64,000 bases of DNA, taken from Pseudochelatococcus lubricantis. Lineage in GTDB: Bacteria; Pseudomonadota; Alphaproteobacteria; Rhizobiales; Beijerinckiaceae. Where the stretch lies: positions 930,001 through 994,000 of the forward strand of contig NZ_JBHLXC010000002.1 in assembly GCF_042432495.1 (NCBI RefSeq), written 5' to 3'. Under the pieces are notes generated by a model. It did no database searches, had not been told where the DNA came from, and saw only the letters and a program-made list of their open reading frames with translations. Of the stretch, positions 38,134 to 47,230 are shown piece after piece (position 1 is the first letter of the stretch; every line of letters starts with the position of its first letter). A program made the translations under genes and the position numbers.

Positions 38134-38260
38134 CTACTCGCCGGGACGCACGTACGCGGATCGCCGTCCAGCTTCGTCGCCGCGTAACCCATCGCGAGAA
38201 TGAAGAGGGGCATGACGAGACAAGCGACAATCCAGATATTCGTTATCTCAAGCTTCCCGC
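38134..38260 (-). pseudogene. Possible decayed small membrane-protein reading frame
   Basis: On the minus strand a frame through 38250-38160 reads ...TNIWIVACLVMPLFILAMGYAATKLDGDPRT, a hydrophobic helix followed by a short polar end. It has no ATG before the helix other than the internal Met. It runs on past a point (about 38150) where a one-base shift would give VRPGE and a stop at 38134. This looks like a short one-helix protein with a frameshift or lost start, but the evidence is thin and a chance frame is possible. Confidence 0.25.
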
Positions 38261-38337
38261 AGCGGTGAGCTTGCTTCGTTCGTTATGGACGATTGCCATA
38301 TTGTCGGCGTCTGAAGCGATTGGCGCACAGCACTATA

Positions 38338-39699
38338 TCACTTCTTCCTGTCGTACGGATTGTCCCCTGAGCGCAGCGCCAGTCTGATGGGGGTGCCCTT
38401 GAGGCCGAAGGTTTCGCGCAGGCCGTTGACGAGGTAGCGCGTGTAGGAGCGCGGCAGTTCGCCGAGCTGGTTGCCGAACAGGGCGAAATGCGGCGGACGG
38501 CTCTTTACCTGCGTGATGTAGCGGATCTTGATGCGCCGGCCGGAGACGGCCGGCGGCGGGTGGCCTTCCAGCATGTCGGCGAGCCATTTGTTGAGGCGCG
38601 CGGTGGAAATGCGCTCGTTCCAGATGCGGTAGGCGTCCATCACCGCTTCCATCAACGGGTCGATACCCCGTCCCGTGAGGCCGGAGAGCGGGATGATCGA
38701 CACGCCCCTGACCTGCGCCAAAAGGCGGGCGGCTTCCTCGCGCAGTTCCTTCAGCAGGCCGTGCTGGTCGGAGACGAGGTCCCACTTGTTGAGGCCGATG
38801 ATGACCGCGCGGCCTTCCTTTTCGATCAGGTCCACGATAGTCAGGTCCTGCTTCTCGAACGGAATGGTGGCGTCGAGCAGGACGACCACCACCTCGGCGA
38901 AGCGAATGGCGCGCAACCCGTCGGCGACTGACAGTTTCTCCAGTTTGTCATCGATGCGCGCGCGCTTGCGCATGCCCGCCGTGTCGTAGAGCTTGATGTC
39001 ATGGCCGCGCCATTGCCAGTCGAGCGCGATGGAATCGCGCGTGATCCCCGCCTCCGGGCCGGTCAGCAGGCGTTCCTCGCCGATCATCTGGTTGATCAGC
39101 GTGGACTTGCCGGCATTCGGCCGCCCGCAGATGGCGATCCTGAGCGGCCGGCGCAGGTTGCCCTGTCCGTCGGGGCCGTCGTCCTCCTCCGCCTCGTCGT
39201 CGGGGTCGGGAAAATAGGGCATCAGCGCTTCAAGCAGGTCGGCCGTGCCCTCGCCGTGTTCGGCGGAAAAGGGGACGGGGTCGCCGAGGCCGAGCGAAAA
39301 CGCCTCATAGGCGCCGTCGAGGCCGATCTTGCCCTCCGCCTTGTTCGCGATGAGGATGACCGGCTTGCCGGAGCGGCGCACCAGCTCCGCGAACTGTCTG
39401 TCGGCGGGGGTGACGCCGACGCGCGCGTCGATCACGAACAGGACGATGTCGCTGTCAGCGATCGCCGTTTCCGTCTGCTGGCGCATGCGTCCCGCGAGCG
39501 TGCCGTCATCCGCCTCTTCAAGCCCTGCCGTGTCGAACACCGGGAAGGTGAGATGGCCGAGCGTCGCCTCGCCCTCCCGCCTGTCGCGCGTGACGCCGGG
39601 CCGGTCGTCGACGAGTGCGAGCTTGCGCCCCACCAGCCGGTTGAAGAGCGTCGACTTGCCGACGTTGGGACGGCCGATGATGGCGACCGTGGGGGTCAT
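38338..39699 (-). CDS. der: Ribosome biogenesis GTPase Der (EngA)
   Basis: 453 residues from the ATG at 39699, chosen because GGAG lies seven bases upstream; an in-frame ATG at 39714 is possible. Two tandem GTPase domains: GRPNVGKST...DTAG...NKAEG and GRPNAGKST...DTAG...NKWD, joined by an acidic linker ([12 protein letters not shown]), then a KH-like domain ([17 protein letters not shown]). Der acts in 50S subunit assembly. 38 bp after the YfgM-like gene. Confidence 0.96.
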   Translation of the reverse strand: MTPTVAIIGRPNVGKSTLFNRLVGRKLALVDDRPGVTRDRREGEATLGHLTFPVFDTAGLEEADDGTLAGRMRQQTETAIADSDIVLFVIDARVGVTPADRQFAELVRRSGKPVILIANKAEGKIGLDGAYEAFSLGLGDPVPFSAEHGEGTADLLEALMPYFPDPDDEAEEDDGPDGQGNLRRPLRIAICGRPNAGKSTLINQMIGEERLLTGPEAGITRDSIALDWQWRGHDIKLYDTAGMRKRARIDDKLEKLSVADGLRAIRFAEVVVVLLDATIPFEKQDLTIVDLIEKEGRAVIIGLNKWDLVSDQHGLLKELREEAARLLAQVRGVSIIPLSGLTGRGIDPLMEAVMDAYRIWNERISTARLNKWLADMLEGHPPPAVSGRRIKIRYITQVKSRPPHFALFGNQLGELPRSYTRYLVNGLRETFGLKGTPIRLALRSGDNPYDRKK

Positions 39700-39737
39700 G
39701 GATGCTCCGGACAAAACAGAATATTTCCAAAAATCAA

Positions 39738-40415
39738 TCAGTTGGTGGTTTCGCTGCCGGTGGCCGACGGGCCGCCCGCGACGAGTGCCAGATAAATCTC
39801 CTGCACGCGCTGGCGCACGCCCTGCGTCGCGGCCGGGTCGGTCAGAATCTGGTCGAACCAGCGTCCTGCGTCTTCCAGCTTGCCTGCACGCAGCGCCACG
39901 AGGCCAAGCGTCTCCAGCGCCGTCAGCCGCCAGGGCTGGCCGGGTGCCGCGAGCGGCTGCAACGCGGCCTGCGCCTCATCCGGCGAGAGCTTGTCGATCT
40001 GCAGCAGGGTGGCGCGCAGCCGGGCGAGATCGCGCCACACAGCATCGACCTTGCCATCGTCCGCGATGGCCGTAAAGGCGGCGGCACCCGCCGCCGGGTC
40101 TTTCGCGCCGGCGATGGCGGCAAGGCGCAGGCGCGCCAGCAGCTGGTAGCCCGCCGGTCCGTCCGCGGCGATAGTGGAAAGGGCGTGCTCCGCGTCCGCC
40201 GTCTTGCCCTCGCGCGCCGCCTGCAAGGCTTCCTCGAAGCGCGCGCCGGTGTCCTCGGCGGATTGCCTGTCGAACCAGCGCCACGCCTGCCAGCCGCCCA
40301 CACCCACGACGACCAGCACCACAACGGCGATCAGGAGCGGGGCCACCCGACGGAAAAGCTGCGAATAGCGATCGCGGCGCAGGTCTTCATCGATTTCGCG
40401 GAAAATGTCGGTCAT
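39738..40415 (-). CDS. Membrane-anchored TPR protein, YfgM-like
   Basis: 225 residues from [15 protein letters not shown]. One membrane helix at about residues 23-45 ([19 protein letters not shown]) and a TPR-like C-terminal region rich in Ala and Leu ([23 protein letters not shown]...), matching the TPR_21/YfgM family. In E. coli YfgM is a SecYEG-associated chaperone-like subunit. Position just before der is the usual gene order, but the bamB gene often found between them is absent. Confidence 0.82.
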   Translation of the reverse strand: MTDIFREIDEDLRRDRYSQLFRRVAPLLIAVVVLVVVGVGGWQAWRWFDRQSAEDTGARFEEALQAAREGKTADAEHALSTIAADGPAGYQLLARLRLAAIAGAKDPAAGAAAFTAIADDGKVDAVWRDLARLRATLLQIDKLSPDEAQAALQPLAAPGQPWRLTALETLGLVALRAGKLEDAGRWFDQILTDPAATQGVRQRVQEIYLALVAGGPSATGSETTN

Positions 40416-40534
40416 TGGCCTAACTGTGATGGGCAACGGTGGCCCGGCTGCGCCGGCGCGGGCGGGAAGGATGAAGCCGGACCATTATCACAGCCCTGCC
40501 GGGAAAGCGAGATCGCCGGTTTCCCGGCATTATC

Positions 40535-41515
40535 CTATACAATGTCGCCTTCCGCCTCGACAAAGGCCCGCAACAGGTGGTGGGCGATGGCCATGGGGCG
40601 AGGCGCCGTCAGCCCGTCCGGATGCCCGTCCGCCAGCATCAGGCGGGCCTCCTCGCGCGTGAACCAGCGCGCATCCTCAAGCTCCAGCCGGTCGACGACG
40701 ATGGTGGTCGCCAGCGCCCGCGCCACACAGCCGATCATCAACGAGGAGGGAAAGGGCCACGGCTGCGACGCGAGGTAGCGCACGGCCCCCACGGGCACGC
40801 CCGCTTCCTCCATCACCTCGCGGCGCACGGCGTCCTCCACGGTCTCGCCCTGCTCCACGAAGCCCGCCAGCGCGGAATACATGCCGGGCGCGAAGCGCGG
40901 CTGCCGGCCGAGCAGGCAGCGGTCGCCATCCGTCACCAGCATGATGACCACAGGGTCGACGCGCGGGAAATGCTGCGCCGCGCAGGACGGGCAGTCGCGC
41001 CGGAAACCGCCGGTGAAGGTAACGGTCGGCGCGCCGCAGTTGGCGCAAAAGCGGTGACGGCGGTGCCAGTCCATGAGCGCCTTCGCCTCGCCCAGCGGGC
41101 CGAGTTCGTCGGCGGGCAGCAGCCCCTCGGCCGCAATGGCGCGCAGGCCGACGGGCGCGATGTCGCCGCGTCCGGAAAACGCCTCCGTCGCTGTTTCGGG
41201 AAAAAGCAGCGCGAACAGCGGCGTGTCGTCGAGGGTGCCAAGATAGGCGCTCTCCTGCTCCCGCCCGATCTCCGCGGCCTGCGCGAAGGTGAAGCGCGCC
41301 CGTTCCGACCCGCCCTCCGTCTTCAGCAGGGGCGCGTCGCCGACGATGAGGAAGACGCGCGTGCGAGGGTCGACGCGCAGCGCCGCGAGTTCCGACTCGA
41401 TCTCCCGCCTCTCCGAGTGCCGGTTCAGGCGGTTGCGGGCGAAGGCCGTGTGCGCCGAGAGTTCGCGCGCGGTAAAGGGCCGGATTTCCGGCTCGGCGTT
41501 GGCATCGCGCGTCAT
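40535..41515 (-). CDS. nudC: NADH pyrophosphatase / NAD-capped RNA hydrolase
   Basis: 326 residues. Zinc ribbon CANCGAPT and RRDCPSCAAQHFPR; the Nudix box is GFVEQGETVEDAVRREVMEEAGV, followed by the NudC-specific YLASQPWPFPSSLMIG (SQPWPFPxS). It splits NADH and removes NAD caps from RNA. The N-terminal 150 residues are the divergent NudC head domain. Start at 41515; a family-2 intergenic repeat lies upstream. Confidence 0.94.
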   Translation of the reverse strand: MTRDANAEPEIRPFTARELSAHTAFARNRLNRHSERREIESELAALRVDPRTRVFLIVGDAPLLKTEGGSERARFTFAQAAEIGREQESAYLGTLDDTPLFALLFPETATEAFSGRGDIAPVGLRAIAAEGLLPADELGPLGEAKALMDWHRRHRFCANCGAPTVTFTGGFRRDCPSCAAQHFPRVDPVVIMLVTDGDRCLLGRQPRFAPGMYSALAGFVEQGETVEDAVRREVMEEAGVPVGAVRYLASQPWPFPSSLMIGCVARALATTIVVDRLELEDARWFTREEARLMLADGHPDGLTAPRPMAIAHHLLRAFVEAEGDIV

Positions 41516-41601
41516 TGCGTTTCCTGCATCGGAGAGAGAGAATCGGTTGCGGCCGCAGCCGGGGGGACGAGCGATCGTAAAGCCGCTTTCCGCCCGACGC
41601 C

Positions 41602-41639
41602 AGAGCGCGTTCCGATCAGAATTCGCTCAAGATAAGGAA
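41602..41639 (+). repeat. Intergenic repeat module, deleted copy
   Basis: Contains GAGCGCGTTCCGATCAG joined directly to AATTCGCTCAAGATAAGGA. Compared with the copy at 57428-57485, 21 bases that form a hairpin are missing, exactly between two GATCAG direct repeats. It is followed three bases later by a distinct perfect hairpin. Confidence 0.7.
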
Positions 41640-41642
41640 CCT

Positions 41643-41680
41643 GGAATCTGTCCTGTTTCAACATAAACAGGACAGATTCC
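41643..41680. repeat. Perfect 16-bp inverted repeat
   Basis: GGAATCTGTCCTGTTT at 41643-41658, a 6-base loop, and its exact complement at 41665-41680. No T run follows, so it is not a standard terminator, although its stem is stable. It is the hairpin partner of the repeat module to its left. Confidence 0.85.
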
Positions 41681-41960
41681 GGCACCGATTGAAGGGCTTC
41701 CGGAACGCCTGCTACCCGGTTGATCCGGCTGTCGTTTCCGGTGTGAATGGCAGCTATGCGCACAATTCATTCCCGATGGGCGGATAGGCCGAATTTTCCC
41801 CTTGACGTCGCCCTCAGTTAGTCGCATTTACCGTCCATACATTTCGTCATCGCGTGTGTTGCGCGAGACGAATCCCATCGGAAATCAAACCATGCCCAGC
41901 GACAGTATAAGTCGATCGCGTTCGCCGTCTGCGGCCTTCTGGGCAGCCTGATTTCTGACA

Positions 41961-42010
41961 GGCTCACCCGGATACGGCCGTTGACGGCCGTATCGACAGG
42001 AAGGTGAGCC
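41961..42010 (+). promoter_or_regulatory. Nested RNA hairpin over the ribosome binding site
   Basis: Outer stem GGCTCACC (41961-41968) pairs with GGTGAGCC (42003-42010). Inner stem GATACGGCCGT (41971-41981) pairs with ACGGCCGTATC (41984-41994). The SD AGGAAGG (41998-42004) lies in the internal loop and enters the outer stem, and the start codon follows at 42012. The predicted fold could restrain translation. The DNA palindrome could instead be a protein-binding operator. Confidence 0.6.
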
Positions 42011-42011
42011 A

Positions 42012-42164
42012 ATGACCTCTGCGAAGATCAATCGCAGCCTGGCGGCTGCAAGCTACGAAGAAACCCGCGCCGATCGTTCCGTCGCGTGGCTGCTCGTATT
42101 GATGCTCGTCCTCGTCTTTCTCCCCGTGATGGGAGTATGGATGACGGCCTTTTTCACGCGCTGA
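42012..42164 (+). CDS. 50-residue single-pass membrane protein
   Basis: A short frame, MTSAKINRSLAAASYEETRAD followed by a hydrophobic helix at about residues 24-46 (VAWLLVLMLVLVFLPVMG) and the ending MTAFFTR. The polar N-terminus would face the cytoplasm. It has a good SD (AGGAAGG, seven bases before ATG). The SD and hairpin immediately upstream support that it is expressed. I do not recognise a family; a regulator, toxin-like or stress-linked small membrane protein are possibilities without evidence to choose. Confidence 0.6.
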   Translation: MTSAKINRSLAAASYEETRADRSVAWLLVLMLVLVFLPVMGVWMTAFFTR

Positions 42165-42202
42165 CTGTCGGAACCCGGCAGCGCACGGATACGCAGGCGT
42201 GA

Positions 42203-42230
42203 TCCCGGAAAGCGTTGCCCGCTTTCGGGA
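42203..42230 (+). terminator. Hairpin after the small membrane-protein gene
   Basis: Left arm TCCCGGAAAGCG (42203-42214), loop TTGCC, right arm CGCTTTCGGGA (42220-42230), one bulged G. It is 39 bp after the stop codon. No T run follows, so it may stabilise a 3' end rather than terminate. Confidence 0.35.
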
Positions 42231-42433
42231 AGGGATCAGGCATAAACAGACGGTGCGGCGTACGGCTTCGATTGGCTGTCCGCCGCTCCATATGTATCGA
42301 TCGCGGCATCGCACCAGCGGGAAGGCTTCCCGGCAGGGCGGTGCCGTAATCGTTTATGGGACGGCTGCGGATGGGACCGGCTTCCCGATGGGGCGCCTGC
42401 GCGATCCATCCATCCGTCGGTCCGGGCGCCAAA

Positions 42434-42458
42434 GCCTTCCGGGGCTGTCCCGGAAGGC
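42434..42458 (-). terminator. Hairpin terminator of icd
   Basis: GCCTTCCGGG (42434-42443) and CCCGGAAGGC (42449-42458) form a perfect 10-bp stem with a 5-base loop. On the minus strand it begins 12 bases after the icd stop and is followed by TTT. Short T run, so moderate confidence. Confidence 0.6.
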
Positions 42459-42469
42459 CGTTGCCGCAA

Positions 42470-43681
42470 TCAGCCGATAGCCTTCTGCAGGTTTTCGTCG
42501 ACCTTGTCGAGGAAGCCGGTCGTCGACAACCACTTCTGGTCCGCGCCGACGAGCAGGGCCAGGTCCTTGGTCATGGAGCCGGATTCGACCGTATCGATCA
42601 CGACCTTCTCAAGCGTCTCGACGAAGTTCTTCAGCTCCGCGTTGTCGTCGAGCTTGGCCCGATGGGCCAGGCCGCGCGTCCAGGCGAAGATCGAGGCGAT
42701 GGAGTTGGTGGAGGTCTCCTTGCCCTTCTGATGCTCGCGGTAGTGGCGGGTCACGGTGCCGTGAGCGGCCTCCGATTCCACGATCTTGCCGTCGGGCGTC
42801 AGCAGCACGGAGGTCATCAGGCCGAGCGAGCCGAAGCCCTGCGCCACGGTGTCGGACTGCACGTCGCCGTCGTAGTTCTTGCAGGCCCAGACATAGCCGC
42901 CGGACCACTTCAGCGAGGAAGCAACCATGTCGTCGATCAGGCGGTGTTCGTAGTGGATGCCGGCCTTCTCGAAATCCGCCTTGAATTCGGTTTCGTAGAT
43001 CTCCTGGAAGATGTCCTTGAAGCGCCCGTCATAGGCCTTCAGAATGGTGTTCTTCGTGGAGAGATACACCGGATACTTGCGCGACAGGCCGTAGTTGAGG
43101 GAGGCGCGGGCGAAGTCGCGGATCGAGTCGTCGACGTTGTACATCGCCTGCGCGATGCCGGAGCTCTTGAAGTTGAACACCTCGCGCTCGATCTTCTCGC
43201 CGTTGTCGCCGACAAAGGTGATGGTGAGCTTGCCGGGGCCGGGCACGCGGAAGTCCTGTGCACGGTACTGGTCGCCATAGGCGTGGCGGCCGATGATGAT
43301 CGGCTGCGTCCAGCCGGGCACGAGGCGCGGCACGTTGCGGGCGATGATCGGCTCGCGGAAGATGACGCCGCCGAGAATGTTGCGGATGGTGCCGTTCGGC
43401 GATTTCCACATCTGCTTGAGGTTGAATTCCTTCACCCGCGCCTCGTCGGGGGTGATGGTGGCGCATTTCACGCCCACGCCGTATTGCTTGATCGCCTCGG
43501 CGGCCTCGACGGTGACCCGATCCTCGGTGGCATCACGGTGCTCGATGCCCAGGTCGTAGTACTTCAGGTCGATGTCGAGATAGGGGTGGATCAGCTTGTC
43601 CTTGATAAGCTTCCAGATGATCCGGGTCATTTCGTCGCCGTCGAGTTCGACGACCGGGTTCGCCACCTTGATCTTGCTCAT
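42470..43681 (-). CDS. icd: NADP-dependent isocitrate dehydrogenase
   Basis: 403 residues from [23 protein letters not shown]; the longer upstream frame was rejected, and AGGTGA is the likely SD. This is the homodimeric type II (eukaryote-like) enzyme common in Hyphomicrobiales. Substrate and metal motifs are [50 protein letters not shown] and [17 protein letters not shown]. It oxidises isocitrate to 2-oxoglutarate in the citric acid cycle. Stands alone with its own hairpin terminator. Confidence 0.96.
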   Translation of the reverse strand: MSKIKVANPVVELDGDEMTRIIWKLIKDKLIHPYLDIDLKYYDLGIEHRDATEDRVTVEAAEAIKQYGVGVKCATITPDEARVKEFNLKQMWKSPNGTIRNILGGVIFREPIIARNVPRLVPGWTQPIIIGRHAYGDQYRAQDFRVPGPGKLTITFVGDNGEKIEREVFNFKSSGIAQAMYNVDDSIRDFARASLNYGLSRKYPVYLSTKNTILKAYDGRFKDIFQEIYETEFKADFEKAGIHYEHRLIDDMVASSLKWSGGYVWACKNYDGDVQSDTVAQGFGSLGLMTSVLLTPDGKIVESEAAHGTVTRHYREHQKGKETSTNSIASIFAWTRGLAHRAKLDDNAELKNFVETLEKVVIDTVESGSMTKDLALLVGADQKWLSTTGFLDKVDENLQKAIG

Positions 43682-44281
43682 GGGTCTTTTCACCTCGCAC
43701 GGGACAACAGCGTAGGGGGGCCTCGGCGCGGGTCCCCGTGCGCAACCCACACCGGCAGACTGCCTATACGCACTTTCGCAGTGGAATGTCACGTGTGGCG
43801 GCGATGAAACAGTGACAAAATCGAGATTTTGAACGGGGGTGTGGGCGCGGGGCAGGTTGCGCGGGGCCGTTCATCACGATTCGTGTCGATTCGGCCGGCA
43901 ATGTCTCGCCGTGCTTTCCAGCGGCGCGCTGTCCCGCCTCCCGCCCTGGCCGTATCCACCCGCGTCAGACACGCGGCATCGCACCTTTCCGCCTCAAGCG
44001 GCACACCGGAACCCTCACGGTTTAGTGAAAGTGTGACGCAGGACAGGCGACACATGTTGCACAAAATGGTAAACGCGAGATTCTTGTGTTGTGTCAGATG
44101 GTTGGCTCAGGTGGCATACGCTGCTTGCGGCTCGTGGGGCCTTCGCGGCCCGCTGGACTGGCGGTTATGCGGGGGGACGCCCTTGCGCCCGCGTATGATT
44201 CGGTTCACACATGCAAGTGGCTGACGTTGGCGGAAATTCTGTCCGCATCGCGTCGGGGTTGGGAAATCGGGACTACTCATC
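43682..44281. other. 600-bp divergent intergenic region
   Basis: Between leftward icd and the rightward L,D-transpeptidase. It must contain both promoters, but I see no box good enough to annotate; TTGCAC at 44057 is followed only by weak -10 candidates. Open frames across it (for example 43829-44224 on the plus strand) have no SD and no recognisable protein. Confidence 0.4.
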
Positions 44282-44863
44282 ATGCGCCTTATTGCCGCTG
44301 TTGCCGGGCTGTGCGCCGCCTTTGGCGTTATGCCCGCGGTTACGCCTGCCGCCGCCTACCAGATCGACCCGCTGACGCGGGAAATCCTGCCGGAGCCGGA
44401 GAACTTCGGCCCGCGCGCGTCGCCCATTCCGCGCGAAACGGTGGATTACCAGGGGCCGCACAAGCCGGGCACGATCATTGTCGCGACGCAGGAACGCCGC
44501 CTCTATCTGGTGCAGCCGGGTGGGAAGGCGCTGAAATACGGTATCGGCGTCGGCCGTCAGGGCTTCCAGTGGGGCGGCAAGCAGGTCGTCACCCGCAAGG
44601 CCGAGTGGCCGGGCTGGACGCCGCCGCCGCAGATGCGCAAGCGCCGTCCCGACCTGCCGAGGTTCATGCCCGGCGGTCCCGACAATCCGCTTGGCGCCCG
44701 CGCGCTTTATTTGGGCTCCACGCTCTATCGCATCCACGGCTCGAACGAGCCGGAGACGATCGGCCAGGCGGTTTCGTCCGGCTGCATCCGCATGATGAAC
44801 CAGGACGTCATCGACCTCTACAAGCGCGTCAAGGTCGGCACCACGGTCGTGGTGCAGCGCTGA
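44282..44863 (+). CDS. L,D-transpeptidase (ErfK/YbiS/YcfS family)
   Basis: 193 residues with a signal peptide (residues 1-25, ending PAAA). The YkuD domain (about 63-192) shows the catalytic His152 in YRIHGSN and Cys168 in AVSSGCIRMMNQDVIDLY. These periplasmic enzymes form 3-3 cross-links in peptidoglycan or attach proteins to it; polar growers of this order have many. The SD is weak. A perfect hairpin follows the stop. Convergent with opgH. Confidence 0.93.
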   Translation: MRLIAAVAGLCAAFGVMPAVTPAAAYQIDPLTREILPEPENFGPRASPIPRETVDYQGPHKPGTIIVATQERRLYLVQPGGKALKYGIGVGRQGFQWGGKQVVTRKAEWPGWTPPPQMRKRRPDLPRFMPGGPDNPLGARALYLGSTLYRIHGSNEPETIGQAVSSGCIRMMNQDVIDLYKRVKVGTTVVVQR

Positions 44864-44870
44864 CCGCGCG

Positions 44871-44897
44871 GCCGGAACGGCGTCAGTCCGTTCCGGC
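44871..44897. terminator. Hairpin between the L,D-transpeptidase and opgH genes
   Basis: GCCGGAACGG (44871-44880) and CCGTTCCGGC (44888-44897) make a perfect 10-bp stem with a 7-base loop, 8 bases after the transpeptidase stop. The following GCGTTTT (44908-44914) is a weak T run. Probably terminates the transpeptidase transcript. Confidence 0.55.
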
Positions 44898-44961
44898 GTC
44901 GGGATGGCGTTTTCTCGAATCGCCGCTCCTTTTCATGCATCCGCCGGTGTGACCGCGCGGC

Positions 44962-47229
44962 TCAGGCGGCCTTTCTGTCCCGCGCGCCGGCCTCGTCCTC
45001 CCGGGCGGTCGGCAGGCGCGCCAGCAGGTCGAGCAGCGCGCGGTCGGTGTAGAGCACCGTGCGCTCCTTCGGCGAGAGCCAGGCGCGCACATCGGCGAGC
45101 GACTCGGCGTCAACAAGCTTGGCCTGCGCCAGCGTCCGGTCCGTGTCGAATTCGCCGCGCCTGCGCGTCCGCGCGGGCGGCAGCAGGCTTTCGTGCCACG
45201 AGCGCGCCTGCGCGTCCTCATGCAGCACGGCGAGGCTGTCGGCGTCGTCATAGCCCAGCGCCGCGAACTCTTCCGCGATCTCCTGCGCCCGCGTCGCGAT
45301 GCGGGGCCGAGATGTTTCCTCCGGAATCATCAGCAGACCCGCGCGCCGCAGCGCAAGCCCGATGGCGAGCTTGCCGCTCGCCCACGAGATCGGGATCGCC
45401 AGCACGAGACCCAGGATGGTGGGCGACATCCACGCGAACAGCGACGGCGCGATCATGAAGGCCGAGATGCCGGTCGCCACGCCGAGCAGCACATGCCAGC
45501 GGTGGCGGCGGACGATGTCGCGGAAGGGGATGGAGCCGTCGTCGCGCCGCTGCGGCTGCCAGCCGGTGTCGCGCCCGGCCAGAATCTGCGTCACCGCGCC
45601 GGACTGGATCACCATCATGATCGGCGCCAGCAGCGCCGACATCAACACCTCGAACAGCATCGACAGGAACAGCAGCACGCCGCCGCCGGAAGCGCGCCGC
45701 ATGCCGCGGTCGAGCAGCGCGAGCAGGAAGCCAAGGAACTTGGGCGCGAGCAGGATGCCCATCGTGAGCGCGAACAGCGCCAGCGCGCGCTCGGAGTCGA
45801 AGCGCGGCCAGACGGGGAACAGCGAGAAATCGCGGGTGAAGTATTCCGGCCTCACGTAGTGCGTCTGCAGCACGAGCAGGATACCGACGAGGAGCTGCGT
45901 CAGCCAGAAGGGCGAGGAGAGATAGGATATGATGCCGGTGGCGAAGTGCTGGCGCGTGGCGAGCTTCAGACCGGCCGCGCCGATAACCCGGCTGTGCTGG
46001 AGATTGCCCTGGCACCAGCGCCGGTCGCGCGCCGCGACGTCGATCAGCGACGGCGGGCTTTCCTCGTAGCTGCCCGAAATCTCCGGCAGCATGTAGACGG
46101 ACCAGCCCGCGCGCCGGATCAGCGCCGCCTCGACGAAATCGTGGCTGAGGATATGTCCGCCGAAAGGCGGCTTGCCCTTCAGGTCCGGCAGGCCGCAATG
46201 GGCGGCGAAAGCCGCCGTGCGGATGATGGCGTTGTGGCCCCAGTAGTTGCCGTCCCGCCCCGACCACACGGCGAGCCCCTTGGCGATGACCGGGCCATAG
46301 ATGCGGCCGGCGAACTGCTGGATGCGCGCGAACAGCGTATTGCGGTTGATGATGAGCGGAAGGCTCTGGATGATGCCGGCGTCCGGGTCAGCCTCCATCG
46401 CGGCGGTGAGGCGCACGATCGCGCCGCCGGTCATCAGGCTGTCGGCGTCCAGCACCACCATGTGGGCATAGGCGCCGCCCCAGCGCGTGACGAAATCGGC
46501 GATGTTGCCCGCCTTGCGGTGCGTGTTCTTCGGCCTGCGCCGGTAATAGATGCGCGCGTCCTCGCCGGCCTGCTCGCGCAGCGCGAGGAACATGCGCTCC
46601 TCCGCGATCCAGATATCGGGATTGGTGGTGTCGGAGACGATGAAATAATCGAAATGACGGCCGAGGCCCGTCTCCTCCACCGATTCGCGGATCGCGGCGA
46701 CGGCGGCGAACACCTGCGAGGGCGTCTCGTTGTAGATCGGCATCACCACGGCCGTGCGTTCCCGCAGGGCGGTGGGCAGCGGACCCTCCTGCGGGCGACG
46801 CAGCAGCACGGCGAAGCCCACGATGGCGCTGGTGAAGGCAAGCGCGATCCACGAGAAGTTGATGGTGAAAAGCACCAGCAGCACCCACTGCAGCACCGTG
46901 GTGCGGCTGACGGACACGACCTGGTACATCTGCCACGCGCCATAGGCCGTGAGTAGCAGCGCCCCGCCGAAGATGACGATCCGCGCGATCCAGCTGCCGA
47001 TTCGGCGGTGCTGCTGCCCCACCGGCTGGCGTTCTTCGTCCCGCCGCCAGTGACGCAGCGATTGCACCGGCATGTCGAGCCGGTGCTCTTCCGGCGTCGC
47101 CGGCGGCCAGATCGCTTCCTCCGTCGCGGGGACGCCGCCGGGGGGAGGGGGGACGGGCGTCTTGTCGTGCATGGCGCTGTCACTCATGGCGCTATCGTTC
47201 GTGGCGCTGTCGTTCATGGCGTTTGGCAT
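44962..47229 (-). CDS. opgH: Glucan biosynthesis glucosyltransferase H
   Basis: 755 residues. A GT2 domain lies between membrane helices at the N-terminal third (two helices, about 80-140) and several more toward the end. Conserved residues include VVLDADSLMTGGAIVRL, and GSYEESPPSLIDVAARDRRWCQGNLQHSR. With OpgG it builds osmoregulated periplasmic glucans across the inner membrane. The start is uncertain: codons 1-24 contain a 15-bp repeat with ATG at codons 1, 5, 15 and 20. One base separates it from the end of opgG, so the two form an operon. Confidence 0.93.
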   Translation of the reverse strand: MPNAMNDSATNDSAMSDSAMHDKTPVPPPPGGVPATEEAIWPPATPEEHRLDMPVQSLRHWRRDEERQPVGQQHRRIGSWIARIVIFGGALLLTAYGAWQMYQVVSVSRTTVLQWVLLVLFTINFSWIALAFTSAIVGFAVLLRRPQEGPLPTALRERTAVVMPIYNETPSQVFAAVAAIRESVEETGLGRHFDYFIVSDTTNPDIWIAEERMFLALREQAGEDARIYYRRRPKNTHRKAGNIADFVTRWGGAYAHMVVLDADSLMTGGAIVRLTAAMEADPDAGIIQSLPLIINRNTLFARIQQFAGRIYGPVIAKGLAVWSGRDGNYWGHNAIIRTAAFAAHCGLPDLKGKPPFGGHILSHDFVEAALIRRAGWSVYMLPEISGSYEESPPSLIDVAARDRRWCQGNLQHSRVIGAAGLKLATRQHFATGIISYLSSPFWLTQLLVGILLVLQTHYVRPEYFTRDFSLFPVWPRFDSERALALFALTMGILLAPKFLGFLLALLDRGMRRASGGGVLLFLSMLFEVLMSALLAPIMMVIQSGAVTQILAGRDTGWQPQRRDDGSIPFRDIVRRHRWHVLLGVATGISAFMIAPSLFAWMSPTILGLVLAIPISWASGKLAIGLALRRAGLLMIPEETSRPRIATRAQEIAEEFAALGYDDADSLAVLHEDAQARSWHESLLPPARTRRRGEFDTDRTLAQAKLVDAESLADVRAWLSPKERTVLYTDRALLDLLARLPTAREDEAGARDRKAA
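47170..47217 (-). repeat. 15-bp tandem repeat at the opgH start
   Basis: About three copies of a 15-base unit (ATGAACGACAGCGCC and one- to two-base variants) encode Asn/Ser-Asp-Ser-Ala repeats at the opgH N-terminus. The unit is a multiple of three, so change in copy number would keep the frame but alter which ATG is first. Confidence 0.7.
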
Positions 47230-47230
47230 T

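Larger units (their letters stand above)
41516..42011. other. 496-bp intergenic region with repeats and a leader hairpin
   Basis: Lies between leftward nudC and the small membrane-protein gene. From left to right it holds a repeat module (41602-41639), a perfect 16-bp inverted repeat (41643-41680), about 280 bp in which I see no gene, a lone -10-like TATAAG at 41906-41911, and the hairpin described at 41961-42010. Confidence 0.5.
42165..42469. other. 305-bp intergenic region between small ORF and icd
   Basis: Contains a near-perfect hairpin at 42203-42230 (TCCCGGAAAGCG and CGCTTTCGGGA with one bulged G), possibly terminating the small gene, and the icd terminator at 42434-42458. No gene was seen between them. 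Confidence 0.5.

Noticed and set aside
43829..44224. Open frames in the icd to L,D-transpeptidase gap
   Set aside because: No SD, low complexity, and no recognisable domain.
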